From Candidatus Zixiibacteriota bacterium (GTDB lineage Bacteria > Zixibacteria > MSB-5A5 > GN15 > FEB-12): 10,396 nt of DNA. The notes below the pieces were generated by a model. It saw only the letters and a program-made list of their open reading frames with translations. It did no database searches and had not been told where the DNA came from. Positions within the stretch are counted from its first letter, which is position 1; each line of letters begins with the position of its first letter. The stretch covers positions 1-10,396 of the forward strand of contig JACRAV010000104.1 in the NCBI GenBank assembly GCA_016213305.1, given 5' to 3'. Positions 1 through 7,076 of the stretch are shown piece by piece. Position numbers and translations under genes: made by a program.

Positions 1-1034
1 CCCCCGATGACCGGAAAGGGGGATTGGTCAAGCGGTACAGGGTGTTACGCGCTCTGGTCGTGGATGGAACACCGGGTGAATTTGAAGAAGTGGGCGACGT
101 CACCGCCGGACAGCAGGAGTTCCGCGATGGGCGGTGTGTGGCGGGGAAATCGTATCTGTACAAAATTCGAGCGGTTCACGATTCAATTGCCGACGGTCAG
201 GAGATATTCAAGGCGTATTCGGAGTCGGCGGTTGGTGGGCCGGTGTCGCCATCGGCTCAATGGTACGATTGGCGGCGGATCAACGTCACCGTAGGCGTGC
301 TGGTGCTGTGCCTCCTGATTTTGTACTACATCCAGCAGGCGAAAGCCGGCAGGGCGTTGTTTATCCGCAAGATTGCCGGTCTGGAGGCGGTAGATGAAGC
401 CGTGGGTCGCGCCACCGAAATGGGGAGAAAGATTTTCTACATCCCCGGATCGCAGGATATGGACAATGTCCAGACTATCGCCGGAGTGACCATTCTTGGT
501 CGGGTGGCCGAGATGGTCGCCACTTACGATGCCAAACTTGATGTGCCGGTCAGCCGGTCGCTGGTGATGGTCACGGCCCGCGAATTGGTGCGCGAGGCGT
601 TCACCAAGGCCGGCCGCCCCGATGCGTTTCACGACGATCAGGTGCATTATCTGACCGACGACCAGTTCGGGTATGCGGCGGCGATCGACGGCATGATCGT
701 GCGCGAACGCCCCGCGACCATTTTTCTGCTGGGGAATTTTTACGCCGAATCGCTGGTGCTGGCCGAAACCGGGAACTCGGTGGGCGCCATTCAAATTGCC
801 GGAACGGGAGAACCCTCACAACTTCCGTTCTTTGTGGCCGCGTGCGACTACACGCTTATCGGCGAGGAGTTGTTCGCGGCCTCGGCATATTTATCGCGCG
901 AACCCCGCCAGCTCGGCTCCCTCAAGGGGCAGGACATCGGCAAGGGATTGATCATCGCCCTCATCCTGATCGGGATCATCCTCGAGACCACCGGCCTGGC
1001 CAATTTCCATCGATTGTTCACGGTGATTGAGTAA
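1..1034 (+). CDS. A1: FN3-like / DUF6754-like membrane protein, 5' partial
   Basis: The reading frame is open to the left edge (first full codon at 3), so the true start and signal peptide lie outside the window. A TTG at 24 could open the frame, but the codons before it read PDDRKGG and align with SPDDGKG of A3 and IDDRLAP of A2, so it is internal. Of 343 visible residues (counted from base 3), about 1-80 are the second half of an FN3-like domain, 93-110 a membrane helix, 112-315 the conserved cytoplasmic domain and about 316-332 a second helix with a short tail. Conserved motifs are GRATEMGR, AGRPDA, AETGNSVGAIQIAGT and PFFVAACDYTLIGEELFAAS. The domain matches my memory of DUF6754, for which no function is established. 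Basic residues after the first helix (QQAKAGR, IRK) place this domain in the cytoplasm and FN3 outside. B1 follows after 3 bases. Confidence 0.9.
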   Translation, partial: PDDRKGGLVKRYRVLRALVVDGTPGEFEEVGDVTAGQQEFRDGRCVAGKSYLYKIRAVHDSIADGQEIFKAYSESAVGGPVSPSAQWYDWRRINVTVGVLVLCLLILYYIQQAKAGRALFIRKIAGLEAVDEAVGRATEMGRKIFYIPGSQDMDNVQTIAGVTILGRVAEMVATYDAKLDVPVSRSLVMVTARELVREAFTKAGRPDAFHDDQVHYLTDDQFGYAAAIDGMIVRERPATIFLLGNFYAESLVLAETGNSVGAIQIAGTGEPSQLPFFVAACDYTLIGEELFAASAYLSREPRQLGSLKGQDIGKGLIIALILIGIILETTGLANFHRLFTVIE

Positions 1035-1037
1035 CCC

Positions 1038-1685
1038 ATGCGCAGAGACATCCCCCTGCTTATCACCGGTATTGCCGGCGTTGTCTTTATCGTTCAGTAT
1101 TTTATTCCGCACTTTCCGTTCAATCGGTTCAGTAACTGGTTTTCCGACTGGTTCTCCATCGTCGCGGCCTGCGCGATCTGGCTGGGGGCATTGAACCTGT
1201 TCAAATTGTCCTTGGAGAAGATCCACGCCCGCCGCGAAGGGTGGGGGTACGCCGTAATCACCATCGTCTGCTTTCTCTTGATGACCGTGGTCGGCTTCTC
1301 GGAAGGGCGCGACTACAGCAAAGTGGGCACCGGCTTCGACTGGCTGTATAACTATGTGTACTCGCCGCTGTCTTCGACCATGTTCGCGATTCTGGCGTTC
1401 TTCGTGGCGTCCGCGTCGTACCGGGCCTTCCGCGCACGAAACTTCGAAGCCACCCTGCTGTTGATTGCGGCCTTCCTCGTGATGCTGGGCCGGGTGCCGA
1501 TCGGCGACCTGCTTTCGGGCTTCATGCCGCCCGGCATGAGATTGTCGCAATTGGCCACCTGGATCATGCAGTTCCCCAATACGGCGGGACAGCGGGCGAT
1601 TCTGATCGGCATTTCGCTGGGTATCGTGTCGTCGTCACTCCGTCTGATCCTCGGAATTGAACGGTCATATCTGGGAGGCGATTGA
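1038..1685 (+). CDS. B1: polytopic membrane protein of cassette 1
   Basis: This is a 215-residue hydrophobic protein with no family I can name. About six membrane helices are visible, near residues 5-24, 38-58, 69-87, 112-130, 138-157 and 186-206. It shares with B2 and B3 the start R-x-[LIV]-P, the segment FFVASASYRAFRARN (121-135), then ATLLLIAA, and an ending LGIERSYLG. The YRAFRARN stretch is strongly basic and sits between helices 4 and 5, so it is probably a cytoplasmic loop and may contact a partner. The ATG lies 3 bases after the A1 stop and its Shine-Dalgarno is weak, with only GAG inside the A1 end, so translation probably depends on A1. Its stop overlaps the C1 start by one base (TGATG). 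The role is inferred only from context: a membrane core subunit of the A-B-C-D module. Confidence 0.9.
   Translation: MRRDIPLLITGIAGVVFIVQYFIPHFPFNRFSNWFSDWFSIVAACAIWLGALNLFKLSLEKIHARREGWGYAVITIVCFLLMTVVGFSEGRDYSKVGTGFDWLYNYVYSPLSSTMFAILAFFVASASYRAFRARNFEATLLLIAAFLVMLGRVPIGDLLSGFMPPGMRLSQLATWIMQFPNTAGQRAILIGISLGIVSSSLRLILGIERSYLGGD
1673..1678 (+). promoter_or_regulatory. Shine-Dalgarno GGGAGG for C1
   Basis: GGGAGG lies inside the last codons of B1 and ends 6 bases before ATG 1685. This favours that ATG over the TTG at 1682, which would leave only 3 bases. Confidence 0.7.
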
Positions 1686-2716
1686 TGGAACACGGCGCCA
1701 AATCCCGCTACGAGATTCCGGTGTTGATCGCGGTGGTCACGCTGACCCTCGTCATATATGTAGCCAGACACGCGGAATGGTTCGGATATCTGCAATTGAG
1801 CGCCGGTCTTTCGCTGATTTTGATGTTGCTGGTCGCAGGGTCGCTGATCTGGATCCTGATTCGCACGCTCGACGGTAATCCGGCCGGCCGACGGATGGTC
1901 TTCTTATACGTGGCCGTCGCCGTCGTTCTTCCGCTGTCCATGCAGTTGACTCAGAAGATAGAAGTCACTCCCGAAGTCAATCAGCTCTATCGCGGTCTGC
2001 AGGCGTTGCCGCACGGGGCAAAAGTTCTGGCCACTTTCGACTACGACCCCGGTTCGGCGGCGGAACTGCAACCGATGGCCGAGACATTCTTTAAGTACGC
2101 TTTCGACCGCGGTTTCAAGGTGATTATTATGGGGTTGTGGCCGCAGGGTCCGGCACAGGCGAATATGGCGCTGACGAAGGTGTTGTCTGAGGAACGCTAC
2201 AAAGTCAAATCGCTCCGATATGGCGTGGATTATGTGAATCTGGGCTTTCAGTCTGGAAATGAGTTTGTCATCCAGCGCATGGGCGGGGAATTCAAATCGA
2301 TGTTCCCGACCGACTACAATGGAACTCCCTACGACAGCTTGCCGATCATCCGAAATGTGAAGAACTTCTCCAACATTGACTATTCGTTCAATCTATCGGC
2401 CGGATATCCCGGCACGAAAGAGTGGGTGCTGGTGGGGGTGGATCAGTTCGGCTTTAAGATGGGAGCGGGGAACACGGCGGTTCAAACGACGGGAATGTAC
2501 CCGTACCTGCGTTCCGGCCAGCTTATCGGCATTCTGGGCGGGATGAGCGGTGCGGCCGAATTCGAGGAAATCACGAAATACCGCGGCAAGGGGACCAAGT
2601 TCATGCTCTCCCAGTCGTTCTCGCATGTGGTGGTGGTGGTGTTCATCATCATCGGCAACGTCGCCTACATCATGTTCGAACGGGGCCGTGCGACGGAAAA
2701 GAAGAAGAAGGCCTGA
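1685..2716 (+). CDS. C1: membrane-anchored extracytoplasmic domain protein, three N-terminal helices
   Basis: This 343-residue protein is of no family I recognise. Three N-terminal helices (about 11-27, 38-59, 71-89) are followed by an alpha/beta-looking domain (about 95-300) and a C-terminal helix (about 314-331) with the basic tail ERGRATEKKKKA. The basic tail and the basic loop before helix 3 (R60 to R70) both point inside, so the domain should face outside. Motifs shared with C2 and C3 are F-D-Y-D-P (118-122), E-L-Q-P-M (127-131), D-R-G-F-K-V (141-146), V-D-Y-V-N-L-G-F (181-188), F-P-T-D (207-210), D-S-L-P (217-220) and Y-P-Y...GQLIGILGG (272-286). Strand-helix-strand order around the DYDP motif is suggestive of a Rossmann-type fold, but no catalytic set is evident. 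The start overlaps the B1 stop (TGATG), and D1 follows one base after the stop. Confidence 0.9.
   Translation: MEHGAKSRYEIPVLIAVVTLTLVIYVARHAEWFGYLQLSAGLSLILMLLVAGSLIWILIRTLDGNPAGRRMVFLYVAVAVVLPLSMQLTQKIEVTPEVNQLYRGLQALPHGAKVLATFDYDPGSAAELQPMAETFFKYAFDRGFKVIIMGLWPQGPAQANMALTKVLSEERYKVKSLRYGVDYVNLGFQSGNEFVIQRMGGEFKSMFPTDYNGTPYDSLPIIRNVKNFSNIDYSFNLSAGYPGTKEWVLVGVDQFGFKMGAGNTAVQTTGMYPYLRSGQLIGILGGMSGAAEFEEITKYRGKGTKFMLSQSFSHVVVVVFIIIGNVAYIMFERGRATEKKKKA
2627..2653 (+). repeat. short GTG / ATC trinucleotide runs in C1
   Basis: Five GTG codons in a row (2627-2641) and three ATC codons (2645-2653) encode VVVVV and III in the C-terminal membrane helix of C1. C2 and C3 encode the same helix without such a pure run. 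This is probably just codon choice in a hydrophobic helix, although slippage could change the helix length. Confidence 0.6.
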
Positions 2717-2717
2717 G

Positions 2718-3383
2718 ATGGAATCCGGATTGATGCACCACGTCGCGCTCTGGCTGGCCGCCTTTCTGACGCTCGGCATTTTCTCGTTTCTGTACCGCGA
2801 CAACACCTGGTATAAGGTGTGCGAGGCCATATTCGTGGGTATTTCTGCCGGGTACTGGTTTGTCGCTTACTTCTGGGATAATCTTTATACCAAATTCTGG
2901 GTCGGCGTGTGGGTCACACCGATGGCGGATCGCCCCGACGACTGGTATGTGCTCTATGTCGGCGCGGCCCTCGGCATTTTGATGCTCTTGCGGCTGGTGC
3001 CCAAGGTCGGCTGGATTTCGCGCTGGCCGCTTGCCTTTATCGTCGGCGCTACCGCCGGATTGTACCTCGTCACCTACTTCGCGTCGAATGTCATGCTTCA
3101 GATCGAAGACACCGTGCGGCCGATTTTCGGAGCGGAAAATGACGCCCCCATCTACGAAATCATCGGGAATATTGTGGTGGCGGTCGGCACCTTCACGGGT
3201 CTGATTTACTTCTTCTTCTCCAAGGAACACCGGGGGGCCTTCGGCCGGGCGGCCAAAGTGGGCATATTCTTTCTGATGATAACCTTCGGTGCGTCGTTCG
3301 GATATACCGTCATGAGCCGCATGTCGCTTCTCATCGGACGGATGGACTTCCTGTTCAGCGACTGGCTGAAGTTGATCAAATGA
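2718..3383 (+). CDS. D1: polytopic membrane protein of cassette 1
   Basis: This 221-residue protein has about six membrane helices (near 9-26, 36-53, 76-94, 103-122, 146-167, 181-206). Motifs shared with D2 and partly visible in D3 are FLTL-x-x-FSFLYRDN-x-x-YK (16-33), V-G-I-S-A-G (40-45), the helix 3-4 link RLVPKVGWISRW (92-103), and the loop FFFSKEHRGAFGRAAK (165-180) followed by VGIFFLMITFGASFGYTVM. The charged loop between helices 5 and 6 is probably cytoplasmic. The frame continues far upstream, but that part lies over C1 and is low-complexity arginine and serine, so ATG 2718 is chosen. It lies one base after the C1 stop, with AAGAAGG about 6 bases before it. No family is recognised. Context suggests a membrane subunit working with A, B and C. 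Its stop overlaps the A2 start. Confidence 0.9.
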   Translation: MESGLMHHVALWLAAFLTLGIFSFLYRDNTWYKVCEAIFVGISAGYWFVAYFWDNLYTKFWVGVWVTPMADRPDDWYVLYVGAALGILMLLRLVPKVGWISRWPLAFIVGATAGLYLVTYFASNVMLQIEDTVRPIFGAENDAPIYEIIGNIVVAVGTFTGLIYFFFSKEHRGAFGRAAKVGIFFLMITFGASFGYTVMSRMSLLIGRMDFLFSDWLKLIK

Positions 3384-4624
3384 TGATGACAGGTATTGCG
3401 ACATTGAGAGGAAGGAGCGTGCTCTTCAGGGTGGCCATCGCCTTCGCATGCCTGTTTATCATTGCCGGTGTGGCCGGCCAGCCGGCAGGGGACACCGCTT
3501 TGGCCGTGCAACAAACCATTGCACCGGTCACATCGCTGATTGCCACCAATCATGAATATGATAACGGCACTGGCATCGATCTCATCTGGGTTCCGTCAAT
3601 CGATGATCGGCTGGCCCCCTCAAGAGTGACCGGATACGAGGTCTGGCGGTCGGTGGTCGGCGGGTCGGGGTCGAGAATCGCCGAGCTTCCCGCAGGCGCT
3701 AACAAATTTACCGACGAACAGTGTTCGCGCGAGAGCACTTATGTCTATTCGGTGGTTGCCATCTCAGTGGCAGGGAACGCCGTATCGATTTCCACGGCTC
3801 CGATTCAACCCGCGCGCGAATGGATTAATCTCCATCGCCTCAATCTGCTGGCTATCGCTTTTCTGGTCTCCGCCGCGGTGATTTACTTCATCCAGTCGGC
3901 CCGAAGCGGCAAGAAGCTGTTCGTGCGTAAGATTGCGGGACTCGACGCCGTTGATGATGCCATCGGGCGCGCCACCGAAATGGGACGCCCCATCCTGTTC
4001 ATCCCCGGAATTCAGGATATGGATGATGTCCAGACTATTGCCGCGATCACCATTCTCGGTCGCGTGTCGCGCGTCGTGGCCGATTATGATACGAAAATCA
4101 AGATGCCGGTATCGCGGTCGCTGGTTATGACCGCCGCGCGCGAGACGATTAAGGCGTCGTACATGGCCGCGGGGCGTCCCGATGCCTACAACGATGATAT
4201 GGTCTCGTATGTGACCGACGAGCAGTTCGGATATGTGGCGGCGGTCGATGGCATCATGGTCCGCGAAAAACCGGCCACCTGCTTCTACCTAGGCGCGTTC
4301 TTTGCCGAGTCGCTTATTCTGGCCGAAACCGGGAACTCCGTCGGCGCCATTCAAATCGCGGGCACCGCCATGCCGGCGCAGATTCCATTCTTTGTCGCCG
4401 CCTGTGATTTTGCGCTCATCGGCGAGGAACTGTTCGCCGCCTCCGCCTATCTGAGCAACGAACCGAAACAACTCGGTTCGCTCAAGGGGCAGGATGTCGG
4501 CAAGGCGGTGGCGCTGGTGGTGATCGTGGTCGGTACGATGGCCGCGACCATCGGCTCGGCGTGGGATGTGACGTTTATGAATCAGCTGTGGTCGGCTCTC
4601 AAAGTGGTCTTCCAGACGAATTGA
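3380..4624 (+). CDS. A2: secreted FN3-like domain plus DUF6754-like membrane protein
   Basis: This is the 414-residue A protein of cassette 2. A signal peptide-like segment (basic to R17, hydrophobic 18-33, possible cut after ALA 42) leads into an FN3-like domain (about 46-142) with W70, the DD pair and Y-E-V-W-R. A membrane helix (about 152-172) ends with basic RSGKK, followed by the conserved cytoplasmic domain (175-376) and a second helix (about 377-393) with a tail. Key motifs are IGRATEMGRP, PGIQDMDDVQT, PVSRSLVM, AGRPDAY, AETGNSVGAIQIAGT and PFFVAACDFALIGEELFAAS. Three ATG codons in a row (3380, 3383, 3386) overlap the D1 stop. They have only a weak ribosome site, so translation is probably coupled to D1. 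An in-frame GTG at 3419, behind AGGAAGGAG, is a real alternative that still keeps a signal peptide. No function is established. Confidence 0.9.
   Translation: MMMTGIATLRGRSVLFRVAIAFACLFIIAGVAGQPAGDTALAVQQTIAPVTSLIATNHEYDNGTGIDLIWVPSIDDRLAPSRVTGYEVWRSVVGGSGSRIAELPAGANKFTDEQCSRESTYVYSVVAISVAGNAVSISTAPIQPAREWINLHRLNLLAIAFLVSAAVIYFIQSARSGKKLFVRKIAGLDAVDDAIGRATEMGRPILFIPGIQDMDDVQTIAAITILGRVSRVVADYDTKIKMPVSRSLVMTAARETIKASYMAAGRPDAYNDDMVSYVTDEQFGYVAAVDGIMVREKPATCFYLGAFFAESLILAETGNSVGAIQIAGTAMPAQIPFFVAACDFALIGEELFAASAYLSNEPKQLGSLKGQDVGKAVALVVIVVGTMAATIGSAWDVTFMNQLWSALKVVFQTN
3409..3417 (+). promoter_or_regulatory. Shine-Dalgarno-like AGGAAGGAG near an alternative A2 start
   Basis: A strong purine ribosome-site-like stretch lies inside the first codons of A2. 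The in-frame GTG at 3419 follows at a workable distance only if AGGA is the part that pairs (6 bases). It may mark a second or the real A2 start, because the ATG triplet at 3380-3388 has poor upstream pairing. Confidence 0.4.
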
Positions 4625-4628
4625 GTTG

Positions 4629-5306
4629 ATGATGAAGCGCGAAGTACCCCTGTTTATCACGTTTTTTGTCGGGACGCTTCTCATCGCGTCCGTGTTTATC
4701 CCGCCCGCCGAAAGCTGGGGGGAGAATTTTTCGGTTTACTTCGACATTATTGCAGTGTTCGCATTCTTTTTAGGCGGCGGGAATCTTCTTCGAATTCATC
4801 TGCAGAAAGTGGCCTCGAAGCGACCGGACTGGGGATACTCGATTGTCACCCTTGTCGCGTTTCTGGTGATGCTGGCGGCGGGGCTGTTCAAGCTTGGCAA
4901 TCCCGGCGGCATATCAGGCAATTTGACGACTGCGCAGTCCTGGTTTCAGATTTTGTTTCAAAATATCATGTCGCCGCTCGGTTCAACGATGTATGCCCTG
5001 TTGGCCTTCTTTGTCGCCTCGGCGTCGTATCGGGCTTTCCGGGCCAAGAATCGTGATGCCACCATTCTTCTGGTTGCCGCTTTCATCATACTGCTTGGCC
5101 GGACGCCATTCGGCACGATGCTAACGTCGTGGATTCCGCCTCAGTATGATCTGTTGCAGGTTCCTAACCTGGCTATTTGGATCATGAGCGGTCCCAATCT
5201 GGCCGGCCAGCGTGCTATCATGATCGGAATCGGACTGGGAATCGTGTCCATGTCCCTTCGAATCCTGCTCGGGATCGAACGGACCTATCTGGGAGACGAC
5301 CGATGA
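4629..5306 (+). CDS. B2: polytopic membrane protein of cassette 2
   Basis: This is a 225-residue paralogue of B1 and B3. About six helices are visible (near 7-25, 37-54, 69-87, 117-135, 143-161, 196-215). It keeps SPLGSTMYALLAFFVASASY, then RAFRAKN, DATILLVAAF, LLGRTPFG, GQRAIMIGIGLGIVS and the end LGIERTYLGDD. Compared with B1 it has a few extra residues in the loop between helices 3 and 4 (about 88-112). ATG 4629 and ATG 4632 are adjacent, and a TTG at 4626 is also in frame; I take the first ATG. The gap from the A2 stop is 4 bases and no good Shine-Dalgarno is present, as with B1, which again suggests coupling to the A gene. Its stop shares ATGA with the C2 start. The role is unknown and inferred only from the repeated gene order. 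Confidence 0.9.
   Translation: MMKREVPLFITFFVGTLLIASVFIPPAESWGENFSVYFDIIAVFAFFLGGGNLLRIHLQKVASKRPDWGYSIVTLVAFLVMLAAGLFKLGNPGGISGNLTTAQSWFQILFQNIMSPLGSTMYALLAFFVASASYRAFRAKNRDATILLVAAFIILLGRTPFGTMLTSWIPPQYDLLQVPNLAIWIMSGPNLAGQRAIMIGIGLGIVSMSLRILLGIERTYLGDDR
5291..5295 (+). promoter_or_regulatory. Shine-Dalgarno GGGAG for C2
   Basis: GGGAG lies in the last codons of B2 and ends 7 bases before ATG 5303. It supports that ATG rather than the longer frame open to 5177, whose extra residues do not match C1 or C3. Confidence 0.65.
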
Positions 5307-6244
5307 CCGAAGCGCTCGTGGTTACCGGAACCAATCTGGGCGTGGTGATATCGCTCGCGTTGATCGCGGGCGGTGTTATCTGGTTGCTGGTCCGGTCGTT
5401 GAAGGGAAAGGAAGTCGAACGGCGGGTGATATTCGGTTTTGTTCTGATCGCCGTCTCAGCGCCGATCTTGTTTCCCATCACCTTTCACGAGCAGATTTCA
5501 CCGGTGGTGAAGGCCGTGTTCGACAAGATTGAATCACTGCCGGCCGGCTCGACCGTGGCGATTTCGTTCGATTTTGATCCAGCCATGGCCCCGGAGGTTC
5601 AGCCGATGGCCAACGCCTTCACCCGGCACTGTTTCGCCAAAGGGCACAAAGTCGTTTTCTTGTCGATCTGGGCGACCGGGCAATCGCTTTTGACGAGCAC
5701 ACTCGACACCGTCGTTCGCCGCGAATTCCCGGAGAAACGCGAGAGGATTGACTGGGTCAATCTCGGCTATAAGGCAGGGAATCAGGGTGTGCTGAACGTT
5801 ATCGTCAGCGACCTTCGGAAAATGTATCCCACCGATGTCAACGCGGTTCCTTTGGACAGCATTCCAATGTTGGCCGAGGTGAAGGCATTTCGGGATTTAT
5901 CGTTGATTCTGGCGGTCGGTGGCGGTTTCCCCGGACCCAAAGAATGGGTTTTGTATGTCGGCGACCCGGGAAATGTCCCGATTGCCGCCGGCGCCGCCGC
6001 GGTGACCGCACCTCAACTATATCCCTACTATCCACGCCAATTAATTGGCATTCTGGGTGGGATCAAGAGCGCCGCCGAGTATGAATCTGCCATGGTCGAC
6101 AAGTATCCGCAGTTTGATTCGGTCGACAAACCGGGTCTTCGCATGATGGGGCCGCAAACGCTGGCCCATATGGTTATCATGATGTTCATCATCATCGGGA
6201 ATATTGTGTTCTTCCGGTCGAAACGGATGAGGTCCCAACTTTGA
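5303..6244 (+). CDS. C2: membrane-anchored extracytoplasmic domain protein, two N-terminal helices
   Basis: This 313-residue paralogue of C1 and C3 has two N-terminal helices (about 12-30 and 42-60) separated by a basic loop (VRSLKGKEVERR), then the domain (about 64-285) and a C-terminal helix (about 287-304) with the basic tail RSKRMRSQL. Both basic segments point inside, so the domain lies outside, as in C1 and C3. Motifs are S-F-D-F-D-P (88-93), E-V-Q-P-M (98-102), A-K-G-H-K-V (112-117), I-D-W-V-N-L-G-Y (149-156), Y-P-T-D (175-178), L-D-S-I-P (184-188) and Y-P-Y...RQLIGILGG (240-253). The G of the GQL motif is R here. The start ATG 5303 shares ATGA with the B2 stop, and the end overlaps the D2 TTG start by four bases. 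No enzyme family is recognised. Confidence 0.9.
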   Translation: MTEALVVTGTNLGVVISLALIAGGVIWLLVRSLKGKEVERRVIFGFVLIAVSAPILFPITFHEQISPVVKAVFDKIESLPAGSTVAISFDFDPAMAPEVQPMANAFTRHCFAKGHKVVFLSIWATGQSLLTSTLDTVVRREFPEKRERIDWVNLGYKAGNQGVLNVIVSDLRKMYPTDVNAVPLDSIPMLAEVKAFRDLSLILAVGGGFPGPKEWVLYVGDPGNVPIAAGAAAVTAPQLYPYYPRQLIGILGGIKSAAEYESAMVDKYPQFDSVDKPGLRMMGPQTLAHMVIMMFIIIGNIVFFRSKRMRSQL

Positions 6245-7053
6245 AGCGATCCACCTATATCGTCATGGCCGTTATGGCCCTGCTTTTTGCCGTAAGCTGG
6301 TATTTCAAGGCGGCCACTTATCACGGAAATGTCATGTCGCCTTTGGTGGCCGGATTCATGATCACGCTGGCCGCCTTTCTGACGCTTGCCATCATTTCAT
6401 TCGTGTATCAGGATAATCCGTTCTATAAATTCGCCGAGCATCTGTTTGTCGGTATTTCTGCGGCATTCTGGATGTGCCAGAGTTTCTGGTCAACGATAGT
6501 CGGGAATCTGATCCCGCGAATATCGACGGGGTTGTCAAAATACTTCGGCCAGCCCTACCGGGACGAGCCGTGGAACTTTGTGTACTGGTTGCCGGTGATT
6601 CTCGGGATTTTACTGCTTTTGCGCTTATCCTCGAAGATCGGCTGGGTTTCCCGATGGGCCCTGGCGTTCATTGTCGGAACGACCGCAGGGCTCAGCTTCA
6701 TTCGGTATCTGCGCTCCGATTTTATGGAGCAGATTTCGTCCACCATGGTCCCTTTGCTTGCCGCAGGCAACTCAGGCGAATCATTGCTTTCCAATATCAC
6801 ACTTTCCGCCACCGGCCCGTTTGTCGCCATGCTTACCAACTGGGTGATTTTTCTTGGCGTCATCTGTGGAATTGTGTACTTTTTCTTTTCGAAAGAACAT
6901 ACCGGTCTGTTTGGCCGGGCCTCGCGGGTGGGGATCTGGATTTTAATGATCACCTTCGGCGCGGCGTTCGGATATACGGTGATGGGCCGAATTACGCTTT
7001 TAGTGGGTCGGCTCACCTTTTTGTACAAGGACTGGCTGGGATTGATAAGTTAG
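6241..7053 (+). CDS. D2: polytopic membrane protein of cassette 2, N-terminally extended
   Basis: This 270-residue paralogue of D1 is longer at the N-terminus. The core helices (near 38-56, 66-83, 114-130, 138-155, 197-216, 229-254) and motifs match D1: FLTLAIISFVYQDNPFYK, VGISA, RLSSKIGWVSRW, FFFSKEHTGLFGRASRVGI and MITFGAAFGYTVMGR. The first 30 residues add an extra predicted helix (about 7-22) absent from D1 and D3. The proposed start is TTG 6241, whose TTGA overlaps the C2 stop; GATGAGG ends 8 bases before it, which is good support. ATG 6334 (residue 32) would give a protein of D1-like length, but its upstream site is weak. The loop between helices 2 and 3 and the segment around 158-195 are also longer than in D1. 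Role unknown. It is the last gene before the only noticeable gap in the window. Confidence 0.86.
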   Translation: MKRSTYIVMAVMALLFAVSWYFKAATYHGNVMSPLVAGFMITLAAFLTLAIISFVYQDNPFYKFAEHLFVGISAAFWMCQSFWSTIVGNLIPRISTGLSKYFGQPYRDEPWNFVYWLPVILGILLLLRLSSKIGWVSRWALAFIVGTTAGLSFIRYLRSDFMEQISSTMVPLLAAGNSGESLLSNITLSATGPFVAMLTNWVIFLGVICGIVYFFFSKEHTGLFGRASRVGIWILMITFGAAFGYTVMGRITLLVGRLTFLYKDWLGLIS

Positions 7054-7058
7054 GTTGA

Positions 7059-7074
7059 TTCCCTTCCGAGGGAG
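7059..7074 (+). promoter_or_regulatory. hairpin with UCCG tetraloop overlapping the A3 ribosome site
   Basis: Bases 7060-7064 (TCCCT) pair with 7069-7073 (AGGGA) around the loop TCCG, and 7059/7074 can add a U-G pair. UCCG fits the stable UNCG tetraloop class. The 3' arm covers the first bases of the GGAGGG ribosome site of A3, so the hairpin could lower A3 translation. No T-tract follows, so it is not a standard terminator. It was folded by eye only. Confidence 0.45.
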
Positions 7075-7076
7075 GG
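7071..7076 (+). promoter_or_regulatory. Shine-Dalgarno GGAGGG for A3
   Basis: GGAGGG ends 6 bases before ATG 7083. This supports that ATG over the in-frame TTG at 7077, which directly touches the site. Confidence 0.75.

Larger units (their letters stand above)
1..3383 (+). repeat. cassette 1 (A1-B1-C1-D1)
   Basis: First copy of the four-gene cassette, missing the 5' end of A1. Its gaps are 3 bases (A-B), a 1-base overlap (B-C) and 1 base (C-D). The copies match at the protein level in gene order, topology and motifs; the DNA is mostly diverged. Confidence 0.85.
3380..7053 (+). repeat. cassette 2 (A2-B2-C2-D2)
   Basis: Second copy, complete. It starts inside the D1 stop, so there is no spacer between cassettes 1 and 2. 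The B-C and C-D junctions are four-base overlaps. A2 is closer to A1 than to A3 by eye. Confidence 0.88.

Noticed and set aside
7..294. open frame starting with ATG at 7
   Set aside because: It is out of frame with A1, whose frame is open from the left edge and aligns with A2 and A3 across these bases.
183..794. 203-codon open frame on the minus strand
   Set aside because: It lies wholly antisense to A1, whose protein is conserved in A2 and A3. The translation is rich in H, R and Q without recognisable motifs, typical of a shadow frame.
891..1550. 219-codon open frame on the minus strand
   Set aside because: It is antisense to the end of A1 and B1, and is low-complexity and strongly charged. 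The B protein in the other strand has conserved paralogues.
2550..2717. upstream extension of D1
   Set aside because: It overlaps C1 in another frame, reads as arginine/serine-rich sequence, and is absent from D3. ATG 2718 has a ribosome site and matches D3.
2393..2830. minus-strand frame with a poly-histidine stretch resembling a metal-binding protein
   Set aside because: The histidines come from reading the complement of the GTG/ATC runs that encode the C1 membrane helix.
2670..3404. 244-codon open frame on the minus strand
   Set aside because: It covers D1 antisense. The D1 frame has motifs shared with D2 and D3, while this one has none.
3431..3505. lipoprotein signal in A2
   Set aside because: The cysteine in the hydrophobic stretch (AFACLFII) is in the core of the signal helix and not in a lipobox context.
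5177..5302. upstream extension of C2
   Set aside because: It overlaps the conserved end of B2 and does not resemble C1 or C3. ATG 5303 has a good ribosome site.
6474..7058. 194-codon plus-strand frame within D2
   Set aside because: It is out of frame with D2, has no conserved motif, and D2 matches D1 closely across the same bases.
7059..7074. intrinsic terminator between cassettes 2 and 3
   Set aside because: The stem is only 5-6 pairs and no T-tract follows, so a terminator call is unsupported. It was kept as a possible translation element.
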